From an uncultured Oscillospiraceae bacterium (GTDB taxonomy: Bacteria > Bacillota > Clostridia > Oscillospirales > Oscillospiraceae): DNA of 64,000 nucleotides. Below, in pieces: positions 42,810-49,712 of the stretch. The notes under the pieces are model-generated. The model was not told where the DNA came from. It was given only the letters and a program-made list of their open reading frames with translations, and ran no database searches. Position 1 is the first letter of the stretch; every line of letters starts with the position of its first letter. The stretch spans positions 13,565-77,564 of the forward strand of contig CAKTHQ010000005.1 of the NCBI GenBank assembly GCA_934565415.1, written 5' to 3'. The position numbers were made by a program, and so were the translations under genes.

Positions 42810-43375
42810 CCGATCACTCCCAGATGCTCCAAAAGAATCTTCACGCCCAGCAAAATCAATATCACGCCGCCTACAATCTCCGCCTTCTTTTCGTAGCGGC
42901 TGCCGAACACATTGCCTACCTTCACACCGATGGCGGAGAGCACAAAGGTAGTGGCTCCGATCAGCAGCACCGCCAGGAAGATGTTATCCACGCCTGCCAT
43001 AGCCAGGGAAATGCCGACGGCCAGAGCATCGATGGAGGTGGCAATGGCCATAACAAACATGGTTTTTACGCTCAGGTCTGCGTCCGCCGTCTCTTCTTCG
43101 TCACTGCCCAGGGCTTCCCGCAGCATATTGATGCCGATAATGGCAAGCAATACGAATGCCACCCAGTGGTCAATGGCCGAGATGGCATCGATAAACAGGC
43201 TGCCCAGGAAATAGCCAATCAGAGGCATCAAGGCCTGGAAGCCGCCAAACCAGGCGCCGCAGCAAATTTCCGCCTTCCAGGTGGCTTTTTTCATCGCCAG
43301 CCCCTTACAGACCGATACGGCAAAGGCATCCATACTCAGGCCAACGGCCAGGATCAACAGTTCTACAAACCCCAT
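42806..43375 (-). CDS. mntP: manganese efflux pump MntP
   Basis: A 189-residue protein with six membrane segments. It starts FVELLILAVGLSMDAFAVSVCKGL, where the Asp is part of the MntP metal path, and has FGGFQALMPLIGYFLG, ATSIDALAVGISLAMAG (second Asp motif) and a C-terminal GGVILILLGVKILLEHLG. It exports Mn2+. No yybP-ykoY riboswitch fits in the 31 bases between azlD and mntP. RBS GGAGGAT. Confidence 0.95.
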   Translation of the reverse strand: MGFVELLILAVGLSMDAFAVSVCKGLAMKKATWKAEICCGAWFGGFQALMPLIGYFLGSLFIDAISAIDHWVAFVLLAIIGINMLREALGSDEEETADADLSVKTMFVMAIATSIDALAVGISLAMAGVDNIFLAVLLIGATTFVLSAIGVKVGNVFGSRYEKKAEIVGGVILILLGVKILLEHLGVIG

Positions 43376-43406
43376 GGTTTTATCCTCCAGTGTATGTATA
43401 TTGAAA

Positions 43407-43715
43407 TCAAAGCATACCGGTCAGCAGCTGCACAACCAGCACCGCCGCCGAAGAGCACAGGGCCACTACAATCAGGCTCTGGCCGATGTAGGACAGCACC
43501 ACAGCCACCGCCAGGGCCGCAATGCCCGCCGCCAGGGACCCGGCATCGGAGAGAATGGCCGGAAAGGTCATGGCCGTCAGGCAGGCATAGGGTACATAAT
43601 ACAGGAACGACCGCAAAAAGCGGCTTTTGATGGGTTTGCGGAAAATGGTCAGAGGCAGCATCCGGATGAGGTAAGTGGTAATGGCCATAGCCGCAATGTA
43701 AACATAGATATTCAT
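43407..43715 (-). CDS. azlD: branched-chain amino acid export protein AzlD
   Basis: A 102-residue protein with three to four hydrophobic segments. MAITTYLIRMLPLTIFRKPIKSRFLRSFLYYVPYACLTAMTFPAIL is the AzlD pattern. It forms an exporter with AzlC. Its ATG overlaps the azlC stop (43712-43715, ATGA). Confidence 0.93.
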   Translation of the reverse strand: MNIYVYIAAMAITTYLIRMLPLTIFRKPIKSRFLRSFLYYVPYACLTAMTFPAILSDAGSLAAGIAALAVAVVLSYIGQSLIVVALCSSAAVLVVQLLTGML

Positions 43716-44416
43716 GCCTCTTCCTCCTTGATTGGGAACAGCACCGCCGCCGCTCCGGCGGCAATGACGGTAGCGATGACGATGGCCACACCGGCGGTGA
43801 TGTTTTTCAGGGCCGGAACCCAGGCCAGCAGACAGCTGCATACCAGGGCAATCGCCACGCACAGGGCAACCTGCCGCTCCTTCTTTGCCGGAGGAATGAC
43901 AATGGCAATGAACATACCGTAGAGCATAACGCCCAGGGCCGTGCGGATATTCTGGGGCAGAACGGACCCGGCCAGGGCCCCCAGCAGGGTACCGCCGGTC
44001 CAGCCGATAAAGGGCAAAACCCCAAGGCCTATCAGGAAGGGCACCGTCAGGGGCTCCTTCCGGGACATGGCCAGGGCAAATATTTCATCCGTGTTCATAA
44101 AGGCAATCAAAAGTCTGGGCAGAAAGCCGATCCTCTCCCCCATCCGCTGGCTCAGGGCCAGGCTCATGAGGGCATAGCGGCTGTTGATGATGATCTGGGT
44201 GAGAATCACCTCCCACAGCCCCGCCGCCGCCAGAATGAGGGTCAGCCCCGCGAACTGGCCGGCGCTGGTCACATTGGTGGCCGAAATCAGTACCGCATCC
44301 AGAACCTTGATTCCCTGGGAGGCCGCCAGGGTACCGAAGCCGAAGCTGACAGACAAATACCCCATCCCCACCGGCATCCCCCGCCGGACACCGGTGGTAA
44401 ATTCGTTCCAATTCAT
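43712..44416 (-). CDS. azlC: branched-chain amino acid export protein AzlC
   Basis: A 234-residue permease with about six hydrophobic segments. GVRRGMPVGMGYLSVSFGFGTLA at the N-terminus, TSAGQFAGLTL, NSRYALMSLALSQRM and FMNTDEIFAL are the AzlC family motifs. The ATG at 44416 is used; a TTG seven codons upstream is possible. A consensus promoter lies upstream and the unit may extend into mntP and the vanZ-like gene. Confidence 0.93.
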   Translation of the reverse strand: MNWNEFTTGVRRGMPVGMGYLSVSFGFGTLAASQGIKVLDAVLISATNVTSAGQFAGLTLILAAAGLWEVILTQIIINSRYALMSLALSQRMGERIGFLPRLLIAFMNTDEIFALAMSRKEPLTVPFLIGLGVLPFIGWTGGTLLGALAGSVLPQNIRTALGVMLYGMFIAIVIPPAKKERQVALCVAIALVCSCLLAWVPALKNITAGVAIVIATVIAAGAAAVLFPIKEEEA

Positions 44417-44454
44417 TGCTCGTCTCTCTCTTTTCAAAAATGGATAGTCTCGTT

Positions 44455-44483
44455 ATTGTATCGCCGATTGCAGGAAGCGTCAA
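44455..44483 (-). promoter_or_regulatory. promoter of azlCD
   Basis: On the minus strand TTGACG (44483-44478), 17 bases, TACAAT (44460-44455). Confidence 0.75.
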
Positions 44484-44493
44484 GGGGGATTAT

Positions 44494-44525
44494 CAAAAAA
44501 TGCCGCAGGCAACTGCCTGCGGCAA
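44494..44525 (-). terminator. terminator of metNIQ
   Basis: On the minus strand GCCGCAGGCA / TGCCTGCGGC (44523-44502) followed by ATTTTTTGA, shortly after the metQ stop. Confidence 0.9.
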
Positions 44526-44536
44526 AAAAGGGTTTC

Positions 44537-45352
44537 TCAGAAGATGGGCACCACGGCGCCGGAGTAGGTGGAGTTGATGTAGTCCTTCACTTCCTGGCTG
44601 GTCAGTGCCTTGACGAGGGCCTGGGTCTTGTCGGTCTTCTCGCTGCCTTCCTTCACGACCAGAACGTTTGCGTAAGTCTGGGCGGAAACGGAGTTGGGGT
44701 CCTCGGTGACGATGGCATCGGTCCCGGCGTTCAGGCCGGCGTTCAGGGCGTAGTTGCCGTTGATAACGGCCAGAGCCACGGAGTCACGGACACCGGCAAT
44801 CTGGGCGGCTTCCATCTCCACGACCTCAATGCCGATGGGGTTCTCCTCGATGTCCAGGGAGGTGGCTTCCATGCCTGCGCCGTCCTTCAGCTTGATGATG
44901 CCGTTGGCCTCCAGCAGCAGCAGGGCCCGGGCCCGGTTGGAGCCGTCGTTGGGGATGGCAATCTTGTCGCCGCTGGCCAGGTCAGAGATAGCGGACTTGG
45001 TACCGGCATAGATGCCGAAGGGCTCGTAGTGGATGGCGGCAACGCTCACCAGGTGGGTGTTGTTTTCCTTGTTGAAGGTATCCAGGTAGGGCTGATGCTG
45101 GAAGTAGTTGGCATCGCACTCGCCGTCTTCCACCACGTTGTTGGGCACCACATAGTCGGCGTACTCGGTGACCTTCAGGGTCCAGCCGTCCTTGGCCAGA
45201 ACCTCACCGGCCACCTTCAGAATTTCGGCGTGAGGCGTGGGGGAAGCGGCCACGGTGATGACCTTGTCTCCGGAATCCTTCTTGCTGCCGCAGCCGGCCA
45301 GAGCGCCGAAGCACAGTACCAGGGCCAAAACAATTGCAATCGTCTTTTTCAT
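44537..45352 (-). CDS. metQ: methionine-binding lipoprotein (NlpA/MetQ)
   Basis: A 271-residue binding protein. LCFGALAGC at 14-22 is a lipobox with Cys22. The NlpA pattern follows: VITVAASPTPHAEILKVAGEVLAKDGW, VVPNNVVEDGECDANYFQHQPYLD, ALNAGLNAGTDAIVTEDP. It is the last gene of metNIQ, 54 bases after metI. Confidence 0.95.
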   Translation of the reverse strand: MKKTIAIVLALVLCFGALAGCGSKKDSGDKVITVAASPTPHAEILKVAGEVLAKDGWTLKVTEYADYVVPNNVVEDGECDANYFQHQPYLDTFNKENNTHLVSVAAIHYEPFGIYAGTKSAISDLASGDKIAIPNDGSNRARALLLLEANGIIKLKDGAGMEATSLDIEENPIGIEVVEMEAAQIAGVRDSVALAVINGNYALNAGLNAGTDAIVTEDPNSVSAQTYANVLVVKEGSEKTDKTQALVKALTSQEVKDYINSTYSGAVVPIF

Positions 45353-45406
45353 TTTCTTTTCTCTCCTTACAGTAGGATTTATTTCAGCGGGAGGTTCCCG
45401 AAGAAA

Positions 45407-46117
45407 TCAATTTTTGTTTCGCAGCCGCTTGTCGCACCTGACGGCAATGCGGGTGCCCACGGACTGGAAGACCTGGACCAGGATAATCAGGCCAATTACC
45501 GCCGCCCACATGACAATGAACTTAAAGTTGTAGTAGCCATAGTTAATGGCCATTTTGCCCAGGCCGCCGCCGCCGATGATACCGGCCATAGCGCCGTAGC
45601 CCAGGATGGTGGCCACGGTAATGGTGCCTCCGGAAATCAGGCTGGGCAGGGACTCGGGCAGCAGCACCTTGCAGACAATCTGGAAGGCCCCGGCTCCCAT
45701 GGACTGGGCCGCCTCTACAACGCCCTGGTCCACCTCCCGCAGGGAGGACTCCACCATCCGGGCAACCAATGGGAACGCCGCAATGACCATGGGCGGGATG
45801 GTAGCCGCCGTGCCTACCTTGGTGCCCACGATGATCTTGGACAGGGGCAGGGCAATAATCATAAGAATCAGGAAGGGGACGCTTCGCAGCAGGTTAATAA
45901 CGCCGTTTAGAACGGCCATAAGCCACTTTGGCAGGGGGGCAATCCCCTCTTTTTCGCCGGTAACCAGCAGCACACCCAGGGGCAGGCCGATGACATAGGC
46001 AAACAGCACTTCCAGCACCAGCGAATACAGGGTCTCCCACAGGGCAAAGCCATACTCGCTGGAAATAATCTCCATCTGCTGGGCTACCTTGGCCGCATCG
46101 GAAAATAAATCAAACAT
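45407..46117 (-). CDS. metI: methionine ABC transporter permease
   Basis: A 236-residue permease with five to six hydrophobic segments. ETLYSLVLEVLFAYVIGLPLGVLLV, LLRSVPFLILMIIALPLSK, VARMVESSLREVDQGVVEAAQSMGA (the EAA loop that contacts MetN) and YGAMAGIIGGGGLG are MetI-typical. It overlaps metN by 8 bases. Confidence 0.95.
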   Translation of the reverse strand: MFDLFSDAAKVAQQMEIISSEYGFALWETLYSLVLEVLFAYVIGLPLGVLLVTGEKEGIAPLPKWLMAVLNGVINLLRSVPFLILMIIALPLSKIIVGTKVGTAATIPPMVIAAFPLVARMVESSLREVDQGVVEAAQSMGAGAFQIVCKVLLPESLPSLISGGTITVATILGYGAMAGIIGGGGLGKMAINYGYYNFKFIVMWAAVIGLIILVQVFQSVGTRIAVRCDKRLRNKN

Positions 46118-47120
46118 TCTCTTTTACCTCCTCCGCACTGACGCCCTGGCAGCCGTTCAGGAATTCCAGGATTTCCTTTTTCTTGTTTTCGTCCTCCGGC
46201 AGGCTTACCAGCATGGTACCGAAGGCCTTGCCGTCCACATTCCGGGTGGCCGCGCCCATGATGGACAGCTCCACGCCGGTCTGCTTGATGAGCTGGGCGA
46301 ACACCGGCTCCTCGGAGGCTGCGCCGTTAAAGGCAATCCGGGCCACGGGAATATTCCAGTCGAAGGCGGGCTCTGCCACCGCAGGGCTCACCAGCCGCCG
46401 GCCGGCCTTGGACTTGGGGTTGGAGAAAACCTCCTCCACGGTGCCGATTTCGGCCACCTCGCCGGAATCCAGAATGGCCACCCGGTTGCAGATCTGCTCG
46501 ATGACGGACATCTGGTGGGTGATGATAATCACCGTGATGCCCCGCTCCCGGTTGATCTTCTGCAAAAGGTCCAAAATCTGGCCCGTGGTCTTGGGGTCCA
46601 GGGCAGAGGTTGCTTCGTCGCACAGCAGCACCTCCGGGTCGGAGGCCAGGGCTCTGGCAATGGCAATCCGCTGCTTCTGGCCGCCGGAGAGCTGCACGGG
46701 GTAGCTGTCCGCCTTATCGGGGAGGCCTACGGTCTCCAGCAGCTCCTTTGCCCGCTGCCGGGCCTGCTTTTTTGGCACCCCCGTCAGCTCCATGGGGAAG
46801 CAGATGTTGTCCAAAGAGGTACGCTGCTCCAGAAGGTTAAAGCTCTGGAAGATCATGGAGATCTTTCTGCGTTCCTTCCGCAGCTCCTTTTCGGAAAGGC
46901 TCATCAGGTCCCTGCCGTCAAAGAGGACGGCTCCCCGGTCCGGCCGCTCCAGCAGATTGATGCAGCGAACCAAAGTGCTTTTACCCGCGCCGCTCAGGCC
47001 GATGATGCCAAAAATATCTCCCTTTTCTATGGAGACGGATACGTTTTTCAGTGCGTTTACCTGATTCTCCCCGGATCCGAAGGTCTTATACAGGGATTTC
47101 AGCTCTACGATTCCCGCCAT
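46110..47120 (-). CDS. metN: methionine ABC transporter ATPase
   Basis: A 336-residue ATPase. Walker A is GLSGAGKSTLVRCINLLERP, the signature is QLSGGQKQRIAIARAL, Walker B is EVLLCDEATSALDP, and MSVIEQICNRVAILDSG contains the H-loop region. Residues about 250-336 are a C-terminal NIL domain, which senses methionine and inhibits transport. The ATG at 47120 has AGGAGG upstream; longer in-frame readings pass through the T-box leader and are not real. Confidence 0.95.
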   Translation of the reverse strand: MAGIVELKSLYKTFGSGENQVNALKNVSVSIEKGDIFGIIGLSGAGKSTLVRCINLLERPDRGAVLFDGRDLMSLSEKELRKERRKISMIFQSFNLLEQRTSLDNICFPMELTGVPKKQARQRAKELLETVGLPDKADSYPVQLSGGQKQRIAIARALASDPEVLLCDEATSALDPKTTGQILDLLQKINRERGITVIIITHQMSVIEQICNRVAILDSGEVAEIGTVEEVFSNPKSKAGRRLVSPAVAEPAFDWNIPVARIAFNGAASEEPVFAQLIKQTGVELSIMGAATRNVDGKAFGTMLVSLPEDENKKKEILEFLNGCQGVSAEEVKENV

Positions 47121-47136
47121 GCAATTCCTCCTGACA

Positions 47137-47398
47137 CAAATAAAAACGCCCCTGTGCCGCTGGCACAAGGACGGAAAGGCTTCCGTGTTACCACCTTGCT
47201 TCGCACCGGCCTCACAGCCGGGTGCCTCATCGGGTACGACCATACCCTTGCGCGATAACGGGCGCCCCCGTCGCAGGCTCAAAGCTTCACCCGCGCGGCT
47301 CCGGGTCCATGTTCGGCGCTTACCCTTGCACCCCTTTTCACCAACCGGGGCTCTCTGACCAAAGGCGGGGCGCTTACTCTTCCCATCCTTGCCTTGTT
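47137..47398 (-). promoter_or_regulatory. T-box leader, methionine specifier
   Basis: On the minus strand: GGAAGAGTAAGCG (47382-47370, AGTA S-turn), an AG bulge AGAGAG (about 47356), GGTTGGTGAAAA, GAACATGGACC with specifier ATG at 47310-47308, the T-box AAGGTGGTAACACGG (47197-47183) and the terminator TTGTGCC AGC GGCACAG...GGGGCGTTTTT (about 47166-47143). Uncharged tRNA-Met should stabilise the antiterminator and turn on metNIQ. Confidence 0.88.
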
Positions 47399-47410
47399 TT
47401 CGATGGGCCA

Positions 47411-47439
47411 ATCATACTCCACAAAGGCCCGTTTGTCAA
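47411..47439 (-). promoter_or_regulatory. promoter of metNIQ
   Basis: On the minus strand TTGACA (47439-47434), 17 bases, TATGAT (47416-47411), a few bases before the T-box leader. Confidence 0.8.
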
Positions 47440-47552
47440 GACGGGATTCCCGTTTTCGCTATCGGTATCCGTGAGTGATCGTTATAAATTTTTGTGATAG
47501 CAAAAATTCATAACTGTAAGGGCGTCTGGTAGCCGCCCCCACAGATAGGCCG

Positions 47553-47892
47553 TTATTCCGCCTTCCGGCCCTTCGGTACGGTGATGGTGGCCACCGTGCC
47601 CTTTCCGGGGGTGGATACGATGACCAGGCTGCCGCCGCGCATCTGCTCCAGCCGGTCCCGGACATTCTGGATACCGATGTGGCTGCGGCCGTCCTGCCTG
47701 GTTACCGTCACATCAAAGCCCACGCCGTCGTCCCGGACGGTTACCCGGTAGGAAAGCTCCGTTAGCCCCGGATCCTCCCGGGCGGACACATGGTCCACAT
47801 TCTGAACGGCCGACAGGTACATCAGCAGTCCGCACAGAGCTGCCCAGAACAGTACCGGCAGCAGCCAGATTCTCTCTTTTCTACTCTCTTTT
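47553..47892 (-). pseudogene. remnant of a sensor histidine kinase
   Basis: The 3' part (47822-47553) encodes a kinase C-terminus: VRDDGVGFDV (G1 box) and HIGIQNVRDRLEQMRGGSL (G2 box), then TPGKGTVATITVP, all typical of LytS/HisKA_7-like ATPase domains. Upstream in the same frame lies a hydrophobic segment (WLLPVLFWAALCGLLM) after KKESRKERI, but no start codon exists before the internal ATG at 47822. Sensor, His box and N box are missing, as if an internal deletion joined a membrane segment to the ATPase end. A small protein from ATG 47822 (89 residues) could still be made. Confidence 0.6.
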
Positions 47893-48267
47893 TTATTGGG
47901 CCCCCTGATACTCCAGCAGCTCCAATACCGTCTGCCCCCGCCGGGTCAGGGCCATGCTGCCCTTTACGGGGACGGCTGCATACCAGCCCTCTCCATACTC
48001 CTTCAGCTCCCGGTCATAATCCAGCGAAATCAGGTCCTTTTTTTCCAGGCATTGCAGCAGCAGAGAATAAAACTCTCTTTTCTCCGCGCCTTCTTCCAGA
48101 AAAATAGGGTCCGTATCCCCTATATTTCTTCCTACCGGCAAAAAGGGGATCTGGCCCAGCCGGTTTAAAAAGGCCACTTCTTCCTCCGTAACGCTCAGGC
48201 TCCCGCCGCAGCCGGTACAGCCGGAACAGCCGCCCTTGCAGCCGGAGCAAGTCGAACAATCGTGCAT
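47893..48267 (-). CDS. Cys-rich small protein next to a DtxR-type regulator, function unknown
   Basis: A 124-residue protein. The first 21 residues hold seven Cys in a Gly/Ser-rich context (CSTCSGCKGGCSGCTGCGG), which looks like a metal-binding segment. The rest (about 25-124) resembles a small winged-helix or 'treble' domain: EEEVAFLNRLGQIPFLPVG, REFYSLLLQCLEKKDLISLDYD, and GSMALTRRGQTVLELLE, a beta-wing-like 'T..G' ending common in HTH proteins. It starts 9 bases after the DtxR-type gene, so the pair likely shares a promoter. I do not recognise a named family. Confidence 0.75.
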   Translation of the reverse strand: MHDCSTCSGCKGGCSGCTGCGGSLSVTEEEVAFLNRLGQIPFLPVGRNIGDTDPIFLEEGAEKREFYSLLLQCLEKKDLISLDYDRELKEYGEGWYAAVPVKGSMALTRRGQTVLELLEYQGAQ

Positions 48268-48276
48268 AGTCCCTCC

Positions 48277-48642
48277 TTATAATTTCGATGCGTGCTGCTT
48301 GATGGCCTGGAAGCTTTCGTCACTGATAACGTGCTCCATCCGGCAGGCGTCCGCGGAGGCCGTCTCTTCGGAGACCCCCAGGTGCTGCAGCATGGCGGAA
48401 AGCACGGTGTGCCGCTCGTAGATCGTCTCCGCCAGGGTCCGGCCCTTGTCCGTTAATTCCAGGCCGCCGTTTTTCTGTACAATGATATAGTTTTCCTTCC
48501 GCAGAATGCCCATGGCCCGGGAAACGCTGGGCTTGGAATACCCCAGATACTCCCCCACATCCACGCTGCGGACCAGGCTGCTTTTCTTGCTCAAAACCAA
48601 AATGGCTTCCAGGTACATTTCTCCCGATTCGTGCATACTCAT
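48277..48642 (-). CDS. DtxR/MntR-type metal-dependent regulator
   Basis: A 121-residue regulator. Residues about 1-60 form the winged helix (SGEMYLEAILVLSKKSSLVRSVDVGEYLGYSKPSVSRAMGIL), and 70-121 the metal-binding/dimer domain (LTDKGRTLAETIYERHTVLSAMLQHLGVSEETASADACRMEHVIS), with His, Glu and Cys at positions used for metal in the family. There is no SH3 domain, as in MntR. ATG 48642 follows AGGAGG; longer in-frame readings precede the promoter. Mn or Fe specificity is not decided; mntP lies 5 kb away. Confidence 0.9.
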   Translation of the reverse strand: MSMHESGEMYLEAILVLSKKSSLVRSVDVGEYLGYSKPSVSRAMGILRKENYIIVQKNGGLELTDKGRTLAETIYERHTVLSAMLQHLGVSEETASADACRMEHVISDESFQAIKQHASKL

Positions 48643-48697
48643 AATGTGCCCCTCCTTGTGGGTTGCCATTCCTAGTTTATCTTGGGACGGCAGGATC

Positions 48698-48714
48698 ATA
48701 CTTAAAAACAGTAT
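48698..48714. promoter_or_regulatory. possible operator of the DtxR-type regulator
   Basis: ATACT-TAAAAAC-AGTAT inverted repeat (7-base spacer) at the predicted transcription start of the regulator gene. This position fits autorepression. The match to a DtxR/MntR box is only by eye. Confidence 0.3.
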
Positions 48715-48721
48715 TATGTAC

Positions 48722-48750
48722 ATTATACAGAATCCCTTATAGAAAAGCAA
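48722..48750 (-). promoter_or_regulatory. promoter of the DtxR-type regulator and Cys-rich gene
   Basis: On the minus strand TTGCTT (48750-48745), 17 bases, TATAAT (48727-48722). Its -35 lies 20 bases from the -35 of the divergent promoter. Confidence 0.75.
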
Positions 48751-48769
48751 GTAATGTTTGTATGAATAC

Positions 48770-48798
48770 TTGACTTCCTTGGTTTGGATTGGTATACT
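48770..48798 (+). promoter_or_regulatory. promoter of the small membrane-protein gene
   Basis: TTGACT (48770-48775), 17 bases, TATACT (48793-48798). A start about 48805 excludes the upstream ATG at 48789. Confidence 0.75.
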
Positions 48799-48833
48799 GG
48801 CTGTATATTAAGGACCATAGGAGGTATATTTAT

Positions 48834-49031
48834 ATGAAAAAGCTGAAGGATTTCTGGAAGAGCCTGGACGGCTACACCGTGGTCCGCAAGCGTGGGCTGC
48901 TGCTGTTCTGCCTGAACCTGTTCCTGCTGGGTATGAACATCGGCGTCATGCTCTCCCCCCGGAAAACCGTTACCATCGGGTGCAACAATACATCTGGTAA
49001 GGCAAACGAAGAAGTAAAGGAACAAGAATAA
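48834..49031 (+). CDS. 65-residue single-pass membrane protein, function unknown
   Basis: Starts MKKLKDFWKSLDGYTVVRKRG, then one hydrophobic segment (LLLFCLNLFLLGMNIGVML, about residues 22-40), then a short tail with SPRKTVTIGCNNTSG and Glu/Lys residues. The positive-inside rule places the N-terminus in the cytoplasm. AGGAGGT lies 8 bases before the ATG. It is divergent from the DtxR-type gene with closely spaced promoters, so it could be under that regulator. Small size makes homology weak; I recognise no family. Confidence 0.65.
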   Translation: MKKLKDFWKSLDGYTVVRKRGLLLFCLNLFLLGMNIGVMLSPRKTVTIGCNNTSGKANEEVKEQE

Positions 49032-49033
49032 AC

Positions 49034-49063
49034 GTAGGGGGCGAAAAAATTCGTCCCCCTTCT
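49034..49063 (+). terminator. terminator after the small membrane-protein gene
   Basis: AGGGGGCGAA / TTCGTCCCCCT stem with an AAAA loop, followed by TCTCTTC, a weak T tract. Confidence 0.55.
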
Positions 49064-49149
49064 CTTCGCCGCAGCGATTTCGCATGGCGATAATCCATAT
49101 TTCTTACCGCCCAGGTGGTATTTCACCCGCCCGAAGGGCGGATTTCACT
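49062..49149. repeat. family C repeat, copy 2
   Basis: TTCTCTTCGCCGCAGCGATTTCGCATGG ... CACCCGCCCGAAGGGCGGATTTCACT, closely matching 37069-37157. The right end overlaps the stop codon region of the YgjP-like gene (49145). Confidence 0.8.
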
Positions 49150-49711
49150 TGTCCTCCTTCCCCATCCTGGCCCGGCTTAAAAGCGCTCCGCCGTTTTGTT
49201 TGAGCCACCCAAGCCAGGTCTTGTAATCCGGGCACTCCCGGGCCACTTCCTGCCAGAAGGCGGCCGAATGGTTCATCTGCTTCCGGTGGGCCAGCTCGTG
49301 GACCACCACATATTCCAGCACCTGCCTTGGCGCCAGCATCAAAAGGCAATTGAAGTTCAGGTTTCCTTCCCCGGAGCAGCTGCCCCACCTGGTTTGCTGG
49401 CAGCGGATGGTCACCTTTCCAAAGGTCACGCCCATATTTTCCGCGTGACGGTTCAGCATTTCCGGCAGAACCTGCTGCATCTGCTTTGCCAGGGCGTAAA
49501 TAGCTTCCTCGTCCAGTGGCTGCGCCTGGCCTGCTGCCCGTTCCTGCAATACCTGCGCCCGGTGGGTTTCGATCCACCGGGCTTTTTCTTGTAAAAAGGC
49601 ATCGATTTCCCCTTTTGGCATCCGCAGAGGCGCCCGGATTTCCAGGTTTCCCTCCGGGGTAATGCGGATGGAAAGGGTTTTCCGCCGGGACCGAATGAGT
49701 GTTGTTTCCAT
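49145..49711 (-). CDS. YgjP-like metallopeptidase domain protein (DUF45)
   Basis: A 188-residue protein. RSRRKTLSIRITPEGNLEIRAPLRMPKGEIDAFLQEKARWI is the usual YgjP N-terminal half. VHELAHRKQMNHSAAFW (near 137-153) is a zincin HExxH with a third His seven residues on, as in SprT-like proteins. WGSCSGEGNLNFNCLLMLAP precedes it. Catalytic activity of the family is inferred from the motif. It is the third gene of the trmH-amidohydrolase-ygjP unit, starting one base after the previous stop; its end lies in a family C repeat. Confidence 0.9.
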   Translation of the reverse strand: METTLIRSRRKTLSIRITPEGNLEIRAPLRMPKGEIDAFLQEKARWIETHRAQVLQERAAGQAQPLDEEAIYALAKQMQQVLPEMLNRHAENMGVTFGKVTIRCQQTRWGSCSGEGNLNFNCLLMLAPRQVLEYVVVHELAHRKQMNHSAAFWQEVARECPDYKTWLGWLKQNGGALLSRARMGKEDK

Positions 49712-49712
49712 A

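Noticed and set aside
47121-47411. SAM riboswitch upstream of metN, or a longer MetN N-terminus
   Set aside because: The leader has the T-box motif, AG bulge and specifier instead; no SAM-I core was seen, and the longer protein would be translated from the leader.
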